A DNA stretch of 64,000 nucleotides. Source: Xanthomonas hortorum pv. pelargonii (GTDB lineage Bacteria > Pseudomonadota > Gammaproteobacteria > Xanthomonadales > Xanthomonadaceae). Position numbers and translations under genes: made by a program. The stretch covers positions 496,001 to 560,000 of the forward strand of contig NZ_CP098604.1 of the NCBI RefSeq assembly GCF_024499015.1, given 5' to 3'. Under the pieces are notes generated by a model, which ran no database searches, was not told the DNA's origin, and saw only the letters and a program-made list of their open reading frames with translations. Shown in pieces: positions 9,191 through 21,072 of the stretch; the first letter of the stretch is position 1; each line of letters opens with the position of its first letter.

Positions 9191-9309
9191 GGAAACAGGC
9201 GCTCGCGATACGGCGAGTGCGTGAGCGCTCTATCAGCGCCAGCGTCCCTGCCCTTCAGCCGGCGCGCACGCTCGGGGCTGGACAGCAGGTGTGGGTACGC
9301 CAACTGAAA

Positions 9310-9464
9310 GGATGCCGCGTTGCGGCTCGCGAGGTCTGCTCGATCGACCACGCCACAGCGATGTGCTCGCGCCGCTGGCAATGCGCGAACTGCTGTACCA
9401 CCTGAAGGCCGATGCACTTGTGGGTCAGATGGCCATCACCGAGGTGGCGCCGGTTCACCGGTAG
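9310..9464 (+). pseudogene. relic of an AraC-type regulator (AraC_N domain fragment)
   Basis: In one + frame, bases 9360-9464 read DVLAPLAMRELLYHLKADAL then [14 protein letters not shown] and a stop. This matches the conserved middle of the AraC_N effector domain (pattern LAPLI.RE.LYRL). One base out of frame upstream is DAALRLAR with LLDRPRH, also typical of that domain, so a frameshift sits near 9333. No DNA-binding domain follows. The remnant lies between two small hypothetical genes and overlaps no intact gene. Recognised from motif pattern only. Confidence 0.45.
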
Positions 9465-9810
9465 AGAGGAAGCAATCGAGCGTGTGTTCCAGCTCCGCGA
9501 AGGTGCACACCGTGCTGGACGCCACCGTTGCACTGCGATCGCGGCAATTGAGCATCGCCACCACCTGCGCCGGTCGGTGATCGCCCGGATACTTCCGTAG
9601 CGTCAGCTCGACTGCAACATCGCTGTGCCAGTGTGCCGTCTCCAACGACCAGCACGGATCGTTGAACTCCAGCAGCACCGCGCCATCTTGCGCATCGACG
9701 ATCTGCGGGGTTTCCACCCACAGCGACATGCGCGGCTCCCAGGCCCGGATCGCGATGCGATACCTGCCCGAGGGCGAATGCGGCCCTGCCGCGTCGGCAA
9801 CGACCGTCAC
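9436..9810 (-). CDS. conserved-looking hypothetical protein
   Basis: 124 residues, no signal peptide or membrane segment. It looks like a compact beta-rich cytoplasmic protein ([33 protein letters not shown], then AQVVAMLNC). The GTG start at 9810 follows the cupin stop (9812-9814) by one base, so the two genes appear translationally coupled. I do not recognise the family. It may share the function of the cupin gene or be regulated with it by the divergent LysR. Confidence 0.6.
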   Translation of the reverse strand: MTVVADAAGPHSPSGRYRIAIRAWEPRMSLWVETPQIVDAQDGAVLLEFNDPCWSLETAHWHSDVAVELTLRKYPGDHRPAQVVAMLNCRDRSATVASSTVCTFAELEHTLDCFLSTGEPAPPR

Positions 9811-9811
9811 T

Positions 9812-10285
9812 TCACTGCGCCGCGTACTGCGCGTGGCTGACCTGTTCCAGCCAGGTCACCGGCGAGCCGTCCTGTGCCTCGGCGATGGCGATATGCGACA
9901 TCGCCACCGTCGCATTGGCGCCGTGCCAATGCTTGACGCCCGGCGGAATCCACACGATGTCGCCGGGGCGGATCTCCTGCGCCGGCTTGCCCCACTCCTG
10001 CACACGCCCGGCACCGGCGGTGACGATCAGCGTCTGACCCAACGGATGGGTGTGCCAGGCAGTACGCGCGCCCGGCTCGAAGGTCACCGTGGCACCGCCC
10101 ACCCGCGCCGGCGCGTCGGTCTGGAATGGCGCATCGATACGCACCTTGCCGGTGAAATAGTCGGCCGGGCCGACTGCAGAGGCCACGCCACCGGCCTTGC
10201 TCACCCTGATTGCTTGTTGCTCTTCACCACCGGGCGTGACGGCGGCCATCATCGACAGCGACATCGCAGTTGCGAACAGATTCAT
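9812..10285 (-). CDS. cupin domain protein (mandelonitrile-lyase-like subgroup possible)
   Basis: 157-residue single-domain cupin. Motif 1 is [20 protein letters not shown] with the two metal-binding His; motif 2 is [17 protein letters not shown] with the third His. The ATG at 10285 has AAGGAG 8 bases upstream and starts a short hydrophobic N-terminus ([16 protein letters not shown]) that may be a weak signal peptide. This form of small cupin is often annotated as carboxymuconolactone-decarboxylase-associated or as a manganese hydroxynitrile lyase; the reaction here is not established. It diverges from the LysR gene at 10474. Confidence 0.8.
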   Translation of the reverse strand: MNLFATAMSLSMMAAVTPGGEEQQAIRVSKAGGVASAVGPADYFTGKVRIDAPFQTDAPARVGGATVTFEPGARTAWHTHPLGQTLIVTAGAGRVQEWGKPAQEIRPGDIVWIPPGVKHWHGANATVAMSHIAIAEAQDGSPVTWLEQVSHAQYAAQ

Positions 10286-10473
10286 TGCAGTGCTCCTTGA
10301 TCCAGTGCTTGAACTGTAGCGCGCATGCGTACACCGACTACTCACCCGATTGCGCATGCACCTAGAAACACAGCGCATCAATGCGGGCAATGCACTCGGA
10401 TTTGAAGCCATCACGCAGATTCGCGCATGATGCAGCCGCATGAATGACATGCCTGACGCCGGCATTCGCATCG

Positions 10474-11373
10474 ATGGCGCGTGAAAATCTCAACGATCTG
10501 CAGGTCTTCGTCACCGTGGCACGCGAAGGCAGCTTCACCCGTGCCGCCGCGCAACTGGGCGTCTCGCAGTCGGCGTTGAGCCATACCGTGCGCGCATTGG
10601 AAACGCGGCTTGGCATTCGTCTATTGACCCGCACCACACGCAGCGTGTCGATGACCGAAGCCGGCGCGCGTCTATTCGAGACCGTGGCACCGCGCCTGGA
10701 AGAAATCGACGACGAACTGTCTGCGCTCACCGAATTTCGCGACAAACCGGCCGGCACCATCCGCATCACCACTGCCGGCCATGCGGCCGATGCTTACATC
10801 TGGCCAGCGCTATCGAAGGTGCTGCCCGATTATCCCGATCTCAAGATCGAGGTCACCGTCGATTACGGCCTGGCCGATATCGTCGCCGAGCGCTACGACA
10901 TCGGCATCCGGCTCGGCGACCAGGTGGCCAAGGACATGATCGCGGTGCCGATCAGCCCGATGCAGCGCATGGCGGTGGTGGCGGTGCCGAGCTACTTCGT
11001 GCATCACACCATCCCGGCGGTACCGGCCGAACTGGCGCAGCACAACTGCATCGGCTTGCGCCTGCCCACGCACGGCGGCTTGCTGCCCTGGGACTTCGAA
11101 AAGGACGGCCGCGAAGTCAAGGTGCGGGTGGACGGGCAATGGACCTTCAACGGCAGCAGCGCGATCCTGCGCGCCGCATTGGCTGGCGGTGGACTGGCGT
11201 TTCTGCCGGAAACCATGGTGCTGGAACATATCGCCGCCGGCCGGCTGCGCCGCGTGCTGGACGACTGGTGCGACCCGTTCGACGGCTATTACGCCTATTA
11301 CCCCAGCCGCCGCCAATCCTCCAGCGCACTCAAGGTGGTGATCGATGCGCTGCGGCACGATCTGGTGCGTTGA
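10474..11373 (+). CDS. LysR family transcriptional regulator
   Basis: 300 residues from the ATG at 10474 (MARENLNDLQVFVTVAREGS). HTH at residues ~20-60 (SFTRAAAQLGVSQSALSHTV), effector domain from ~90 (GTIRITTAGHAADAYIWPAL). The segment YDIGIRLGDQVAKDMIAVPI marks the LysR subgroup that often sits beside oxidoreductases and cupins. Divergent from the cupin gene across a 188-bp gap, so it probably regulates the cupin and the gene behind it. Confidence 0.93.
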   Translation: MARENLNDLQVFVTVAREGSFTRAAAQLGVSQSALSHTVRALETRLGIRLLTRTTRSVSMTEAGARLFETVAPRLEEIDDELSALTEFRDKPAGTIRITTAGHAADAYIWPALSKVLPDYPDLKIEVTVDYGLADIVAERYDIGIRLGDQVAKDMIAVPISPMQRMAVVAVPSYFVHHTIPAVPAELAQHNCIGLRLPTHGGLLPWDFEKDGREVKVRVDGQWTFNGSSAILRAALAGGGLAFLPETMVLEHIAAGRLRRVLDDWCDPFDGYYAYYPSRRQSSSALKVVIDALRHDLVR

Positions 11374-11394
11374 CGCGGGCGAAGGGGGCGCCAT

Positions 11395-11650
11395 GGGTGC
11401 CGCCCTGGAGACAAGGACGTACTTACGGCGTGTCCTGCGATGGTGCGCAGGCATGACTCTGCAGCCACGCCGCAGATCAGCCGCTCTATACCTGATTTAT
11501 CCGCACTGCTCAATCACTCCAAGACAACCGAGACTTCGCGTCGTCGCGTCGTTTGGATGTAGCCGAATACTCAACAGCCTGGTTAGTCGAGCGCGCGGTG
11601 CCCTCGCCGCTCGCGGGACACGCCGCAAGTACGTCCATGTAGCAACTGTG
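11395..11650. repeat. decayed palindromic repeat cluster R2
   Basis: Half of a P1-type palindrome ends at about 11485 with the border motif ATCAGCCGCTCTA. Half of a P2-type palindrome follows at ~11575-11645 (CTCGCGGGACACGCCGC, AAGTACGTCCATGTAG). Partner arms are missing, so this is a worn copy of the family seen intact at 22043-22299. No gene is visible between 11374 and 11765. Confidence 0.65.
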
Positions 11651-11706
11651 TTGATCAGGACCCCGATTCGCGGCCTTCGATCGGTTTCCTTCGGGTGCGT
11701 CCATCG

Positions 11707-11731
11707 GTAGGTGCCGGCCGCTGGCCGGCAC
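11707..11731. repeat. REP hairpin with GTAG head
   Basis: GTAG followed by GTGCCGGCC, GCT and GGCCGGCAC: a perfect 9-bp stem with a 3-base loop and the 5' GTAG tetranucleotide typical of REP sequences linked to RAYT transposases in gammaproteobacteria. No RAYT gene is present in this window. It abuts the 3' end of the IS110-family copy. Confidence 0.75.
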
Positions 11732-11764
11732 GCTTTTGCGTTTGCGCATGGCCGTCAAATGCGC

Positions 11765-12686
11765 TCAGGCGGGCTTCATGGCGGCTCTTTCATCGCGCAC
11801 GCGCGCATTGAGGATCACCAGCATCTTGCGCATCACCGCCACAAGGGCGACCTTGCCCTCCTTGCCGCGTGCCCGCAGCGCTCTGTAAAAATCGCGCAGA
11901 CGTGGCTCGTGCCGAGCTGAGGACATGGCCGCCATATACAGCGCCTGTCGGATGTCGGCTCGGCCTCCGCCAATCCCCGTTTACCTCGCATCGCGCCGCT
12001 GTCGCGCGAGAGCGGGGCAACGCCAACCAATCGGGATATCTGCTTTCCGCTGAGCGTCCCAAGCTCTGGTAACCGGCACGCCAGCACGGCCAGCAGCACC
12101 GGACCGACCCCTTTGAGCGTCTTCAACGCAGCCAGGTGCGGTTGCTCGGTGAGCAGCGTCTTCAGCTGCCCGGCGATCAGTTTGTCTAACCGCGCCACAC
12201 TGCGCACAAGCTGGTTCACGTTGCCCTGCAGCAGCTTGCGCAGCGCTTTTCCGCAACCTGCTGCAGCTGCTGCCTTGCTGTTTTCAACAGATCCACCAGT
12301 TGCCGACGGGCACGCACATGCTCGCCCAGATCGCGCTGCCATGGTTCCAGTGGAACATACTGATGGAGCTCCATCTTCTCGGCCATGCAGGCCAACATGG
12401 CGGCGTCCAGCCGGTCGGTCTTGGCCAGTCCCAAACCGTTGGCCAAGTTGCGTGCCCGTTGCGCATTGACGCGCGCCACCGGCAATGCGGCGTGATGCAA
12501 GGCATCCAGCGCTGCCAGCTCGTAGCCCCCGGTCGCCTCCAGCACCACCTGCCGCACCGACAGCGTATTCAGCCAATCGACAAGCTTCCGATGACCGCCT
12601 GCGGTGTTGGTGAACTGACGGGTCTGGCCTCGAAAAACCGCAACGTCAAGAGAGTGTTTGCACACATCGATCCCGATTCCGCTCAT
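11765..12686 (-). pseudogene. IS110-family transposase with two 1-base frameshifts
   Basis: Starts with MSGIGIDVCKHSLDVAVFRG; the RuvC-like acidic residues are visible as GIDV, LEATGGYE and KTDRLDA, the DEDD pattern of IS110 transposases. The frame breaks near 12250 (one base missing before ALRKLLQGNVNQLV). The C-terminal transposase_20 region (LKTLKGVGPVLLAVLA, SRLVGVAPLSRDSG) then breaks again near 11977, where one A is missing at GKRG-IGGGRADIRQALYM. It ends RDERAAMKPA and stop at 11765. Restoring both bases gives ~307 codons, a normal length. The catalytic C-terminal Ser region is therefore not made in frame and the copy is probably inactive. Confidence 0.85.
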
Positions 12687-12710
12687 GGGAAATCTCCGCT
12701 AGGCTAGAAA

Positions 12711-12865
12711 TGTCGAGAGCTCCCTCGCTTGCCCAGTCTTATCGTTTCGAGTGTCACCTCGGGCAACTGTTCGGGCGAATCAAGGGAGAATCCGGCGTGG
12801 GTACCAAGCTACACGACGATCGCTGAGATCCAGGCTCTCACGGTGGCCCACGCCGGCTCTCGACA
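12711..12865 (-). ncRNA. structured 5' non-coding end of IS110 element (possible bridge RNA)
   Basis: Upstream of the IS110 transposase start is a 155-base segment with two nested inverted repeats: TGTCGAGAGC (12711-12720) with GCTCTCGACA (12856-12865), and CCGGCGTGGG (12792-12801) with CCCACGCCGG (12847-12856). IS110-group elements are known to encode a structured bridge RNA in the long non-coding end before the transposase gene, which guides target and donor recognition. Position and folding fit; target- and donor-binding loops were not identified. Confidence 0.4.
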
Positions 12866-12893
12866 CCTAAACTGCCAGATTCCGAACAGATAA

Positions 12894-14263
<1,370 letters not shown>

Positions 14264-14368
14264 TCATCAACGCAGTGGTCGGCATGCGTGTCATGAAGCG
14301 ACGTGATCGCCGCATACAAATGCGGGAGACACGCGCGAACAGACGCCGCAAGCGTAGGTCCAGCGCGC

Positions 14369-15061
14369 CTAGAAACCACTCGGCACTTCGCGTCTGGTTG
14401 TGCCCGCCGTGCGCGCAACATCCGGCCGATACGCACGCAAGAACAGCGCGACTGCACCGCGCACATCGCGATTCTGCTGCACAGAATCCGCATCCACGCC
14501 ATCGCCACGCATCGCCGTATTTGCCGGCAACGCTGTCATCAACTCGAAAAAATGCACCGAGGCATCGGGCAGATTGTCGATGACCAGGCTGCTCCGCTCC
14601 ACTTCGCGCGCCAGCAGCGCGCGCATCATGTTGTCGTAGCGCTCGAAGGCCAGTGTCCACATCTCTTCGCGCATCTGGCTGGGCAACAACGGCGGCCGCA
14701 CCAGGCCATACGCCGTGTCGTCCAGCGCGCCACTCGTGGAGATCCGTAGCACCGCCTTGGCGACCGCCGCCAGGCGCTGCTCTAACGGCGCCTGCATCTC
14801 CAGTAACGCGTCCCATCGATTGGGCGATGCATGCGCCAGCGCTTCCAGCGTGGTGCGGAACAGCACCTCCTTGGACGCAAAATGCGCATACACCGTGGCC
14901 TTGGACACCATCGCCCGTTCGGCGATGGTGTCCATGCTGGTCTTGTCGAACCCATGGCGCGGAAACAGCTGCCGCGCCGCCGCCAGAATCGCGCCACGTT
15001 TGTCGTGTGGCGCGCGTCTGGCCGGGCATGCAGGCGCGGCATCAACGTCCGTCTCAGCCAT
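14369..15061 (-). CDS. TetR family regulator, last gene of the efflux operon
   Basis: 230 residues. HTH near residues 25-65 ([36 protein letters not shown]), then the ligand domain of the AefR-like type (VHFFELMTA). The ATG at 15061 overlaps the stop of the outer-membrane gene (15054-15056) by 8 bases, so translation is coupled and the gene belongs to the efflux operon. A second TetR gene diverges from the other end of the same operon at 21073. Confidence 0.9.
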   Translation of the reverse strand: MAETDVDAAPACPARRAPHDKRGAILAAARQLFPRHGFDKTSMDTIAERAMVSKATVYAHFASKEVLFRTTLEALAHASPNRWDALLEMQAPLEQRLAAVAKAVLRISTSGALDDTAYGLVRPPLLPSQMREEMWTLAFERYDNMMRALLAREVERSSLVIDNLPDASVHFFELMTALPANTAMRGDGVDADSVQQNRDVRGAVALFLRAYRPDVARTAGTTRREVPSGF

Positions 15062-16558
15062 TGGGCTGACCTGTTGCAGTGGTGGCCAGATTGGGCTCGG
15101 CCGATTGCAGCCAGCCACCACCCATCGCCTTGTAGAACGTCGCCAGATTGGTGAAGCGCGACAGTTGCGTGGTGATCAGGGTCTGCTGGGCGCTATATAG
15201 CGAGCGCTGCGCATCCAGCGCCTGCAGGTAACTGTCCACGCCGCGTTCGAAGCGCGCCTGCGACAGCCGGTAGCTGTCGGCTGTGGCATCCACCAAGGCC
15301 TGCTGGGCCTGCAATTGCCGGCCCAGGGTTTCGCGCTGCGCGAGCGCATCGGAGACCTCGCGGAACGCGCTCTGGATCGCCTTTTCGTATTGCGCCACTT
15401 CGATAGCACGATTGGCCTTGGCCATGTCCAGATTGGCGCGGTTACGCCCGGCGTTGAAGATCGGCAACGTCAGCGTGGGCACGAAGCTCCAGGCGCGGGT
15501 CCCCGAATCGAACAGGTTGGACAGACTGCTGGTGGACGAGCCCTGCGATGCGGTCAGGCTGATGCTGGGAAAGAACGCCGCGCGCGCCGCGCCGATATTG
15601 GCATTGGCCGCACGCAAGTTGCGCTCGGCTTCCAGGATGTCCGGGCGGCGTTGCAGCAACTGCGACGGCAATCCGGCCGGCACGCTGGCCAGCACGTTGC
15701 CGTCCACGCTGGCGCCATCGGGCAACGCACGCGGCAACAGCTCCACCGGCACCTGCGTGCCCACCAGCAGTACCAGGGCATTGCGATCCTGCGCCACCTG
15801 CGCGGTATAACGCTCCACATCCACGCGCGCGGTTTCCACCGTGGTTTGTGCCTGGCGCAGGGTGAGCTGCGAGGCCATACCCAACTCGAAGCTGCGTTGC
15901 TGCAGGCGATAACTATCGCTCTGGCTGCTCAAGGTGGACTGCGCCAACTGCAGCAACTGCTGATCCGCTGCCAGCGTCAGATAGGCGGTGGCCACTTCGG
16001 CCACCAGGCTGATGTGCGTGCTGCGGCGGGCCTCGGCGGTGGACAGAAACTGCTGCAACGCCTGTTCCTTCAGGCTGCGCACGCGCCCGAACAGATCCAG
16101 CTCGTACGCACTGACGCCGATGTTGGCGCTATAGGTGCGAAACACCTGCGGCTGGCCCGGAATCGCCAGCTCCGACGGTGTGCGCGCGTTGTTGGAAGTG
16201 CCGGTGCCCTGCACCGAAGGCAGCAGCGCAGCGCGCTCCACCCGGTACTGCGCGCGTGCCACTTCGATGTTGAGCGCGGCCACGCGCAGATCGCGATTGT
16301 TCTCCAACGCCAGCGCGATCACCTGCTGTAGCGCGGGGTCGGTGAACACCTGCCGCCAGCCGATGTTGGCGATGTCCATCGCCTCGTCGGTGCTGGTGTT
16401 GGTGGCGACTCGGTGGCGTTCGAAGCAATCGTGATATCGGTGCCGGCAAAGCGCTCCGGCACCGGCGCGTCGGGCCGTGCATAGCGCGGCATCAGCGTGC
16501 AACCGGACAGCACGCTGGCCACCGCGATCGCGGTCAATGTCATGCGAATCGGGGTCAT
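15054..16558 (-). pseudogene. RND efflux outer-membrane lipoprotein (OprM/NodT family), frameshifted
   Basis: TolC-type channel subunit. The native start is the ATG at 16558, one base after the permease stop, giving [20 protein letters not shown] with lipobox LSGC. This frame runs to [11 protein letters not shown]; the rest ([20 protein letters not shown] onward, two outer-membrane efflux repeats, [28 protein letters not shown]) lies in a frame shifted by one base. The break is near 16405-16420 and one missing base explains it. Without it the 482-codon downstream frame has no signal peptide or lipidation site. Either the channel is lost or this is a sequence error; the rest of the gene is well preserved. 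Confidence 0.8.
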
Positions 16559-16559
16559 C

Positions 16560-19500
16560 TCAGTGTCCTGTCGGTTGTGGGGCGGGTGAAGTGGGCTGTG
16601 GTCGGCGCTTGAACAGGCCCATCACCAACACAAAGAACAACGGCACGAACAAGATCGCCAAAATCGTGCCGGACAACATGCCGCCGATCACTGCTGTGCC
16701 CAACGCATGCTGCGCGCCTGCACCGGCACCACTGCCGAGCACCAACGGCACCACACCCAGGATGAAGGCCAGCGATGTCATCAGGATTGGCCGCAAGCGC
16801 ATGCGTGCTGCTTCCAATGCCGAGTCGATCAGGCTCTTGCCGCTTTCATGCAGCTCCTTGGCGAACTCCACGATCAGGATCGCGTTTTTCGATGCAAGAC
16901 CAATCGTGGTGAGCAGGCCAACCTGGAAGTACACATCGTTCATTTTCCAGGTCAGCATCGCGCCCAGCAGCGTGCCGAACACACCCAGCGGCACCACCAG
17001 AATCACCGAGAACGGAATTGCCCAGCTTTCGTACAGCGCGGCCAGGCACAGGAACACGATCAGGATCGACAGGCCGTACAACAGGCCGGTCTGACCGGTG
17101 GAGGATTTTTCCTGCCGCGACAAACCAGTCCACTCGAAGCCGATGCCCGGCGGCAATTTGGCGGCCGCCGCTTCCACGATCTGCATCGCTTCGCCACTGG
17201 ATGCCGCGCCGGGCAGCGCCATGCCCAGGATTTCCACCGACGGCACGCTGTTGTAACGCTCCAACCGCGGCGAGCCCGATTGCCAGCTGGCGGTGGCGAA
17301 GGCGTTGAACGGCACCATCGTGCCGGCGCTGTTGCGCACGAACCAGCGGTCGATGTCCTGTGGATTCATGCGGTACAGCGCATCGGCCTGCAGCATCACC
17401 TTCTTGACGCGTCCCTTGTCGATGAAGTCGTTGACGTAGGTACTGCCCCACGCGCTGGAGAAGGTGTTGTTGATGTCGGCGATTGACACGCCCATGGCCT
17501 GCGCCTTGTGCGAATCGATCTCCAGCTTGAACTCGGGCGTGTCTTCCTGCCCGTTCGGGCGTACCGCCACCAGGCGCTTGTCCTGCGACAACTCGGCAAG
17601 CAACTGATTGCGCGCCTGCATCAAGGCTTCATGACCGAGGTTGGCGCGGTCCTGCAGCATCAGGTCGAAGCCGGTGGCATTGCCCAACTCGGACACCGCC
17701 GGCGGTGCGAACGCGAACACCCTGGCATCGCGGATGCCGGCGAAGAAGGCACCGGCCTTGGCCGCAACATCGGTGACGCTCTGGCCCTTGCCGGTGCGCT
17801 CGTCCCACGGCCGCAGCTTGACGAACGCCAGGCCGGTATTCTGGCCGCTACCGGCAAAACTGAAACCAGAGACGGCGAACACGCCAGCGACCGAATCCTT
17901 CTGGCCGACCAGAAAGTGATGTTCCACCTGCTTGAGCACCTCACCGGTGCGCGCATCGGTGGCACCGGGCGGCAACTGCACCAGCACGAACAGCGTGCCC
18001 TGGTCTTCGTCCGGCAAAAACCCCACTGGCAATTTCATAAAGCCGAACACCACCAACGCCAGCAGCGCGGCATAGGCAAGCATGTACCCCCAACCCTTGC
18101 CCAGCATGTGACGCACCACGCCCTGGTAACGGTTGTTGCCACGATCGAACACGCGGTTGAACCAGCCGAAGAAACCGGTGGTGGCCAGGCCATGGCCTTT
18201 TTCCACCGGCTTGAGCAAGGTGGCGCACAAGGCCGGAGTCAGGATCATCGCCACCAGCACCGACAAGGTCATGGCCGAGACAATCGTGATCGAGAACTGC
18301 CGATAGATCACACCGGTGGAGCCACCGAAGAACGCCATCGGCACAAACACCGCGGCCAGCACCAACGCCACACCCACCAACGCACCAGAGATCTGATCCA
18401 TCGATTTACGCGTGGCTTCCTTGGGCGACAGATGTTCTTCGCCCATCACGCGCTCGACGTTTTCCACCACCACGATCGCATCGTCCACCAGCAAACCGAT
18501 CGCCAGCACCATCGCGAACATGGTCAGGGTATTGATGGTGAAACCGAACACCGCCAGCACGCCGAACGTGCCCAGCAACACCACCGGCACCGCAATGGTA
18601 GGGATCAAGGTCGCACGGAAGTTCTGCAGAAACAGATACATCACCAGGAACACCAGTACCACCGCTTCGATCAGCGTGTGCACCACCTGCTCGATGGAGA
18701 TCCGCACGAACGGGGTGGTGTCGTACGGCTTTTGCACCTTCATGCCGGGCGGGAAGAACTTCTCCTGCCCTTCCAGGCTTTTATCGATGGCGCGCACGGT
18801 ATCCAGTGCGTTCGCACCGGTGGCCAGCTTGATCGCCAGACCGGCCGCCGGCTTGCCGTTGTAGCGGCCCACCGTGTTGTAACTCTCGCTGCCCAGTTCG
18901 ATGCGTGCCACATCGCGCAACCGCACCTGCGCGCCATCGGACTGCGTGCGCAGCAGGATGTTTTCGAACTGCTCGGCCGTCTTGAGCCGGGTTTGCGCAG
19001 TGATGGTGGCATTGAGTTGCTGATTGGCCACCGCCGGCAACGCGCCCAACTGACCCGCCGAGACCTGCGCGTTCTGCGCCTGGATCGCGGTGCGCACATC
19101 CACCGGGGTCAGGCTGAAATTATTCAACTTGTTGGGGTCCATCCACACCCGCATGGCGTACTGCGAGCCGAACAAGGTGGTATCACCCACGCCTTCGACG
19201 CGGCTGATGGTTTCCTGCACGTTGGCCGCCACGTAATCGGACAGGTCCGAATCGCTCATGCTGCCGTCTTCGGAAGTGAAGGCCAGCACGTTGAGGAAGT
19301 TGGTGGCCGACTTGGTCACCGTCACGCCCTGCTGCTGCACTTCCTGCGGCAACAACGGGGTGGCCAGCGACAACTTGTTCTGCACCTGCACCTGCGCGGT
19401 GTCCGGATCGGTGCCGTTGTCGAAGGTCAGGGTGATGGTCACCGCACCGCTGGATTCGCTGGTGGAGGCCATGTAGCTGAGGTGGTCCAGCCCCTTCATC

Positions 19501-19703
19501 TTCTGCTCGATGACCTGGGTGACGGTGTCTTCCAGGGTCTGCGCCGAGGCGCCCGGGTAGTTGGCGGTGATGGCGACGGCGGGCGGTGCGATGCTGGGGT
19601 ACTGCGCAATCGGCAGTGTGGCGATGGACAGGATGCCGGCCAGCATCACGATGATGGCCAACACCCAGGCGAAGATCGGACGATCGATAAAGAAACGTGC
19701 CAT
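16560..19703 (-). CDS. RND efflux permease (HAE1 family, AcrB/MexB-like)
   Basis: 1047-residue inner-membrane drug/proton antiporter, start [20 protein letters not shown] at 19703 rather than the upstream in-frame start. Visible hallmarks are the N-terminal helix, docking-domain region [14 protein letters not shown], the two intramembrane Asp in [18 protein letters not shown] and the C-terminal FARDHA-like [17 protein letters not shown]. Normal length for the family. It follows the membrane-fusion gene by 16 bases and precedes the outer-membrane gene by 1 base, so the three form a tripartite pump operon, although the channel gene is frameshifted. Confidence 0.95.
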   Translation of the reverse strand: MARFFIDRPIFAWVLAIIVMLAGILSIATLPIAQYPSIAPPAVAITANYPGASAQTLEDTVTQVIEQKMKGLDHLSYMASTSESSGAVTITLTFDNGTDPDTAQVQVQNKLSLATPLLPQEVQQQGVTVTKSATNFLNVLAFTSEDGSMSDSDLSDYVAANVQETISRVEGVGDTTLFGSQYAMRVWMDPNKLNNFSLTPVDVRTAIQAQNAQVSAGQLGALPAVANQQLNATITAQTRLKTAEQFENILLRTQSDGAQVRLRDVARIELGSESYNTVGRYNGKPAAGLAIKLATGANALDTVRAIDKSLEGQEKFFPPGMKVQKPYDTTPFVRISIEQVVHTLIEAVVLVFLVMYLFLQNFRATLIPTIAVPVVLLGTFGVLAVFGFTINTLTMFAMVLAIGLLVDDAIVVVENVERVMGEEHLSPKEATRKSMDQISGALVGVALVLAAVFVPMAFFGGSTGVIYRQFSITIVSAMTLSVLVAMILTPALCATLLKPVEKGHGLATTGFFGWFNRVFDRGNNRYQGVVRHMLGKGWGYMLAYAALLALVVFGFMKLPVGFLPDEDQGTLFVLVQLPPGATDARTGEVLKQVEHHFLVGQKDSVAGVFAVSGFSFAGSGQNTGLAFVKLRPWDERTGKGQSVTDVAAKAGAFFAGIRDARVFAFAPPAVSELGNATGFDLMLQDRANLGHEALMQARNQLLAELSQDKRLVAVRPNGQEDTPEFKLEIDSHKAQAMGVSIADINNTFSSAWGSTYVNDFIDKGRVKKVMLQADALYRMNPQDIDRWFVRNSAGTMVPFNAFATASWQSGSPRLERYNSVPSVEILGMALPGAASSGEAMQIVEAAAAKLPPGIGFEWTGLSRQEKSSTGQTGLLYGLSILIVFLCLAALYESWAIPFSVILVVPLGVFGTLLGAMLTWKMNDVYFQVGLLTTIGLASKNAILIVEFAKELHESGKSLIDSALEAARMRLRPILMTSLAFILGVVPLVLGSGAGAGAQHALGTAVIGGMLSGTILAILFVPLFFVLVMGLFKRRPQPTSPAPQPTGH

Positions 19704-19719
19704 GACGTGTGATCCCGCC

Positions 19720-20940
19720 TCAGTTGGCCGCACGCGGTGCGGTCGGGGCGGAAGGAGTGCCGGCTGCATCACCAGCAGTCGCGGGCTTGCCCTTGGGCTG
19801 CCACGGCACAGTCTTGACCTCGATGCCGTCGCGGGCGCGCGAGACGCCTTCGACCACCACCTGCTCGCCGGTCTTCAGGCCGCTTCGCACCAGCCACTGG
19901 TCGCCGACTTCGCGGTCGGTGTCCAGCACGCGCAATTGCAGCTTGTGATCGGCACCGACCACGAACGCGGTCGGCTTGCCGGCGCCGTTGCGCGAGACCG
20001 CCTGCTGCGGCACCAGCACGCCCTGCTCCTTGATGCCCTCCTGCAGCACCGCGCGCACATACATGCCCGGCAACAACTCCGCATTCGGGTTCGGGAACAC
20101 CGCGCGCAAGGTGATCGAGCCGGTGTTCTGGTCGACGGTGACATCGGAAAACGCCAGCTGGCCCTGCAGCGGATAGGTGCTGCCGTCTTCCAGCAGCAGC
20201 GACACCTTGGCCGCGTCGTCGCCGGCCTTTTCCAGATCGCCGCGCGCCATCGCCTGCCTGAGCCGCAATAACGCCGCGCTGGGCTGGGTGACGTCGATAT
20301 AGATCGGGTCCAGCTGCTGGATGGTGGTCAGCGCGGTGGCCTGGTTGGCGGTCACCAAAGCACCGGGGGTCACGCTGGAGCGGCCGATGCGGCCGGAGAT
20401 CGGTGCATCCATGCGCGCAAACGCCAGGTTGATGCGCGCGGTCTCCACGCTGGCCTTGCCGGCCGCCACGTCGGCTTCGGCCTGACCCAGAGCCGCGTCG
20501 GTGTCGTCGCCCTCCTGCTGGCTGACCGCCTTGATCTGCACCAGCTCGGTATAGCGCTGGGCCTTGAGTTTGGCGGTGCGCAGATTGGCCTGCGCCTTGG
20601 CCAGGGTGGCCTGGGCGCTGGCGTAACTTGCGCGATAGGTCGCCGGGTCGATCTGGTACAGCGTCTGCCCGGCCTTGACATCGCCGCCCTCGGTGAACTG
20701 GCGCGTCTGCACGATGCCGCCCACTTGCGGGCGAACTTCGGCGATCAGGTAGGGAACGGTGCGTCCGGGCAGTTCGGTGGTGAGCGTCACCGACTGCGGT
20801 TTGACGGTCAGCACGCCCATCTCGGGCATGCCCTCGGCCGGCGGCGGACCTCCAGGCGGGCTGCCGCAGGCACTCAGCAGAACGGTGGCGGCAACGGCAG
20901 CGGCAAGCACAGGCAGGCGAAACGAAGCATGAGGACGCAC
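19720..20940 (-). CDS. RND efflux periplasmic adaptor (MFP, AcrA/MexA-like)
   Basis: 406-residue lipoprotein adaptor. I chose the GTG at 20940 because GGAGA lies 7 bases upstream; an ATG at 20964 has no such site. It starts [20 protein letters not shown] with lipobox LLSAC. Lipoyl/barrel-sandwich halves ([20 protein letters not shown] and [14 protein letters not shown]) flank a coiled-coil hairpin ([20 protein letters not shown]); beta-barrel and membrane-proximal domains follow. It links the permease to an outer-membrane channel. First gene of the operon, divergent from a TetR gene. Confidence 0.95.
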   Translation of the reverse strand: MRPHASFRLPVLAAAVAATVLLSACGSPPGGPPPAEGMPEMGVLTVKPQSVTLTTELPGRTVPYLIAEVRPQVGGIVQTRQFTEGGDVKAGQTLYQIDPATYRASYASAQATLAKAQANLRTAKLKAQRYTELVQIKAVSQQEGDDTDAALGQAEADVAAGKASVETARINLAFARMDAPISGRIGRSSVTPGALVTANQATALTTIQQLDPIYIDVTQPSAALLRLRQAMARGDLEKAGDDAAKVSLLLEDGSTYPLQGQLAFSDVTVDQNTGSITLRAVFPNPNAELLPGMYVRAVLQEGIKEQGVLVPQQAVSRNGAGKPTAFVVGADHKLQLRVLDTDREVGDQWLVRSGLKTGEQVVVEGVSRARDGIEVKTVPWQPKGKPATAGDAAGTPSAPTAPRAAN

Positions 20941-20989
20941 GAGAAAGTCTCCGACGGGACACATGAGGATTAAATCTAAACGGTACGGT

Positions 20990-21047
20990 TCGGTATACTA
21001 ATAAGCTCTACCGTAGGCGTCAAGCATTTCTGCCCAGTCGGTATACT
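20990..21047. promoter_or_regulatory. intergenic direct repeat TCGGTATACT, candidate TetR operators/promoter
   Basis: TCGGTATACT occurs at 20990-20999 and again at 21038-21047 in the gap between the efflux adaptor and divergent TetR genes; each contains a TATACT box like a -10 element. An inverted TACGGT...ACCGTA pair also brackets the first copy. Such repeats between a TetR gene and its target operon usually are regulator sites, but symmetry alone does not prove binding. Confidence 0.4.
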
Positions 21048-21072
21048 TAAAGTTCAAGAGTGGAGTGAGTCG

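Noticed and set aside
17508..19712. 734-codon open frame on the + strand
   Set aside because: It is antisense to the RND permease gene, with His/Gln/Arg-rich low-complexity translation typical of shadow frames in GC-rich DNA.
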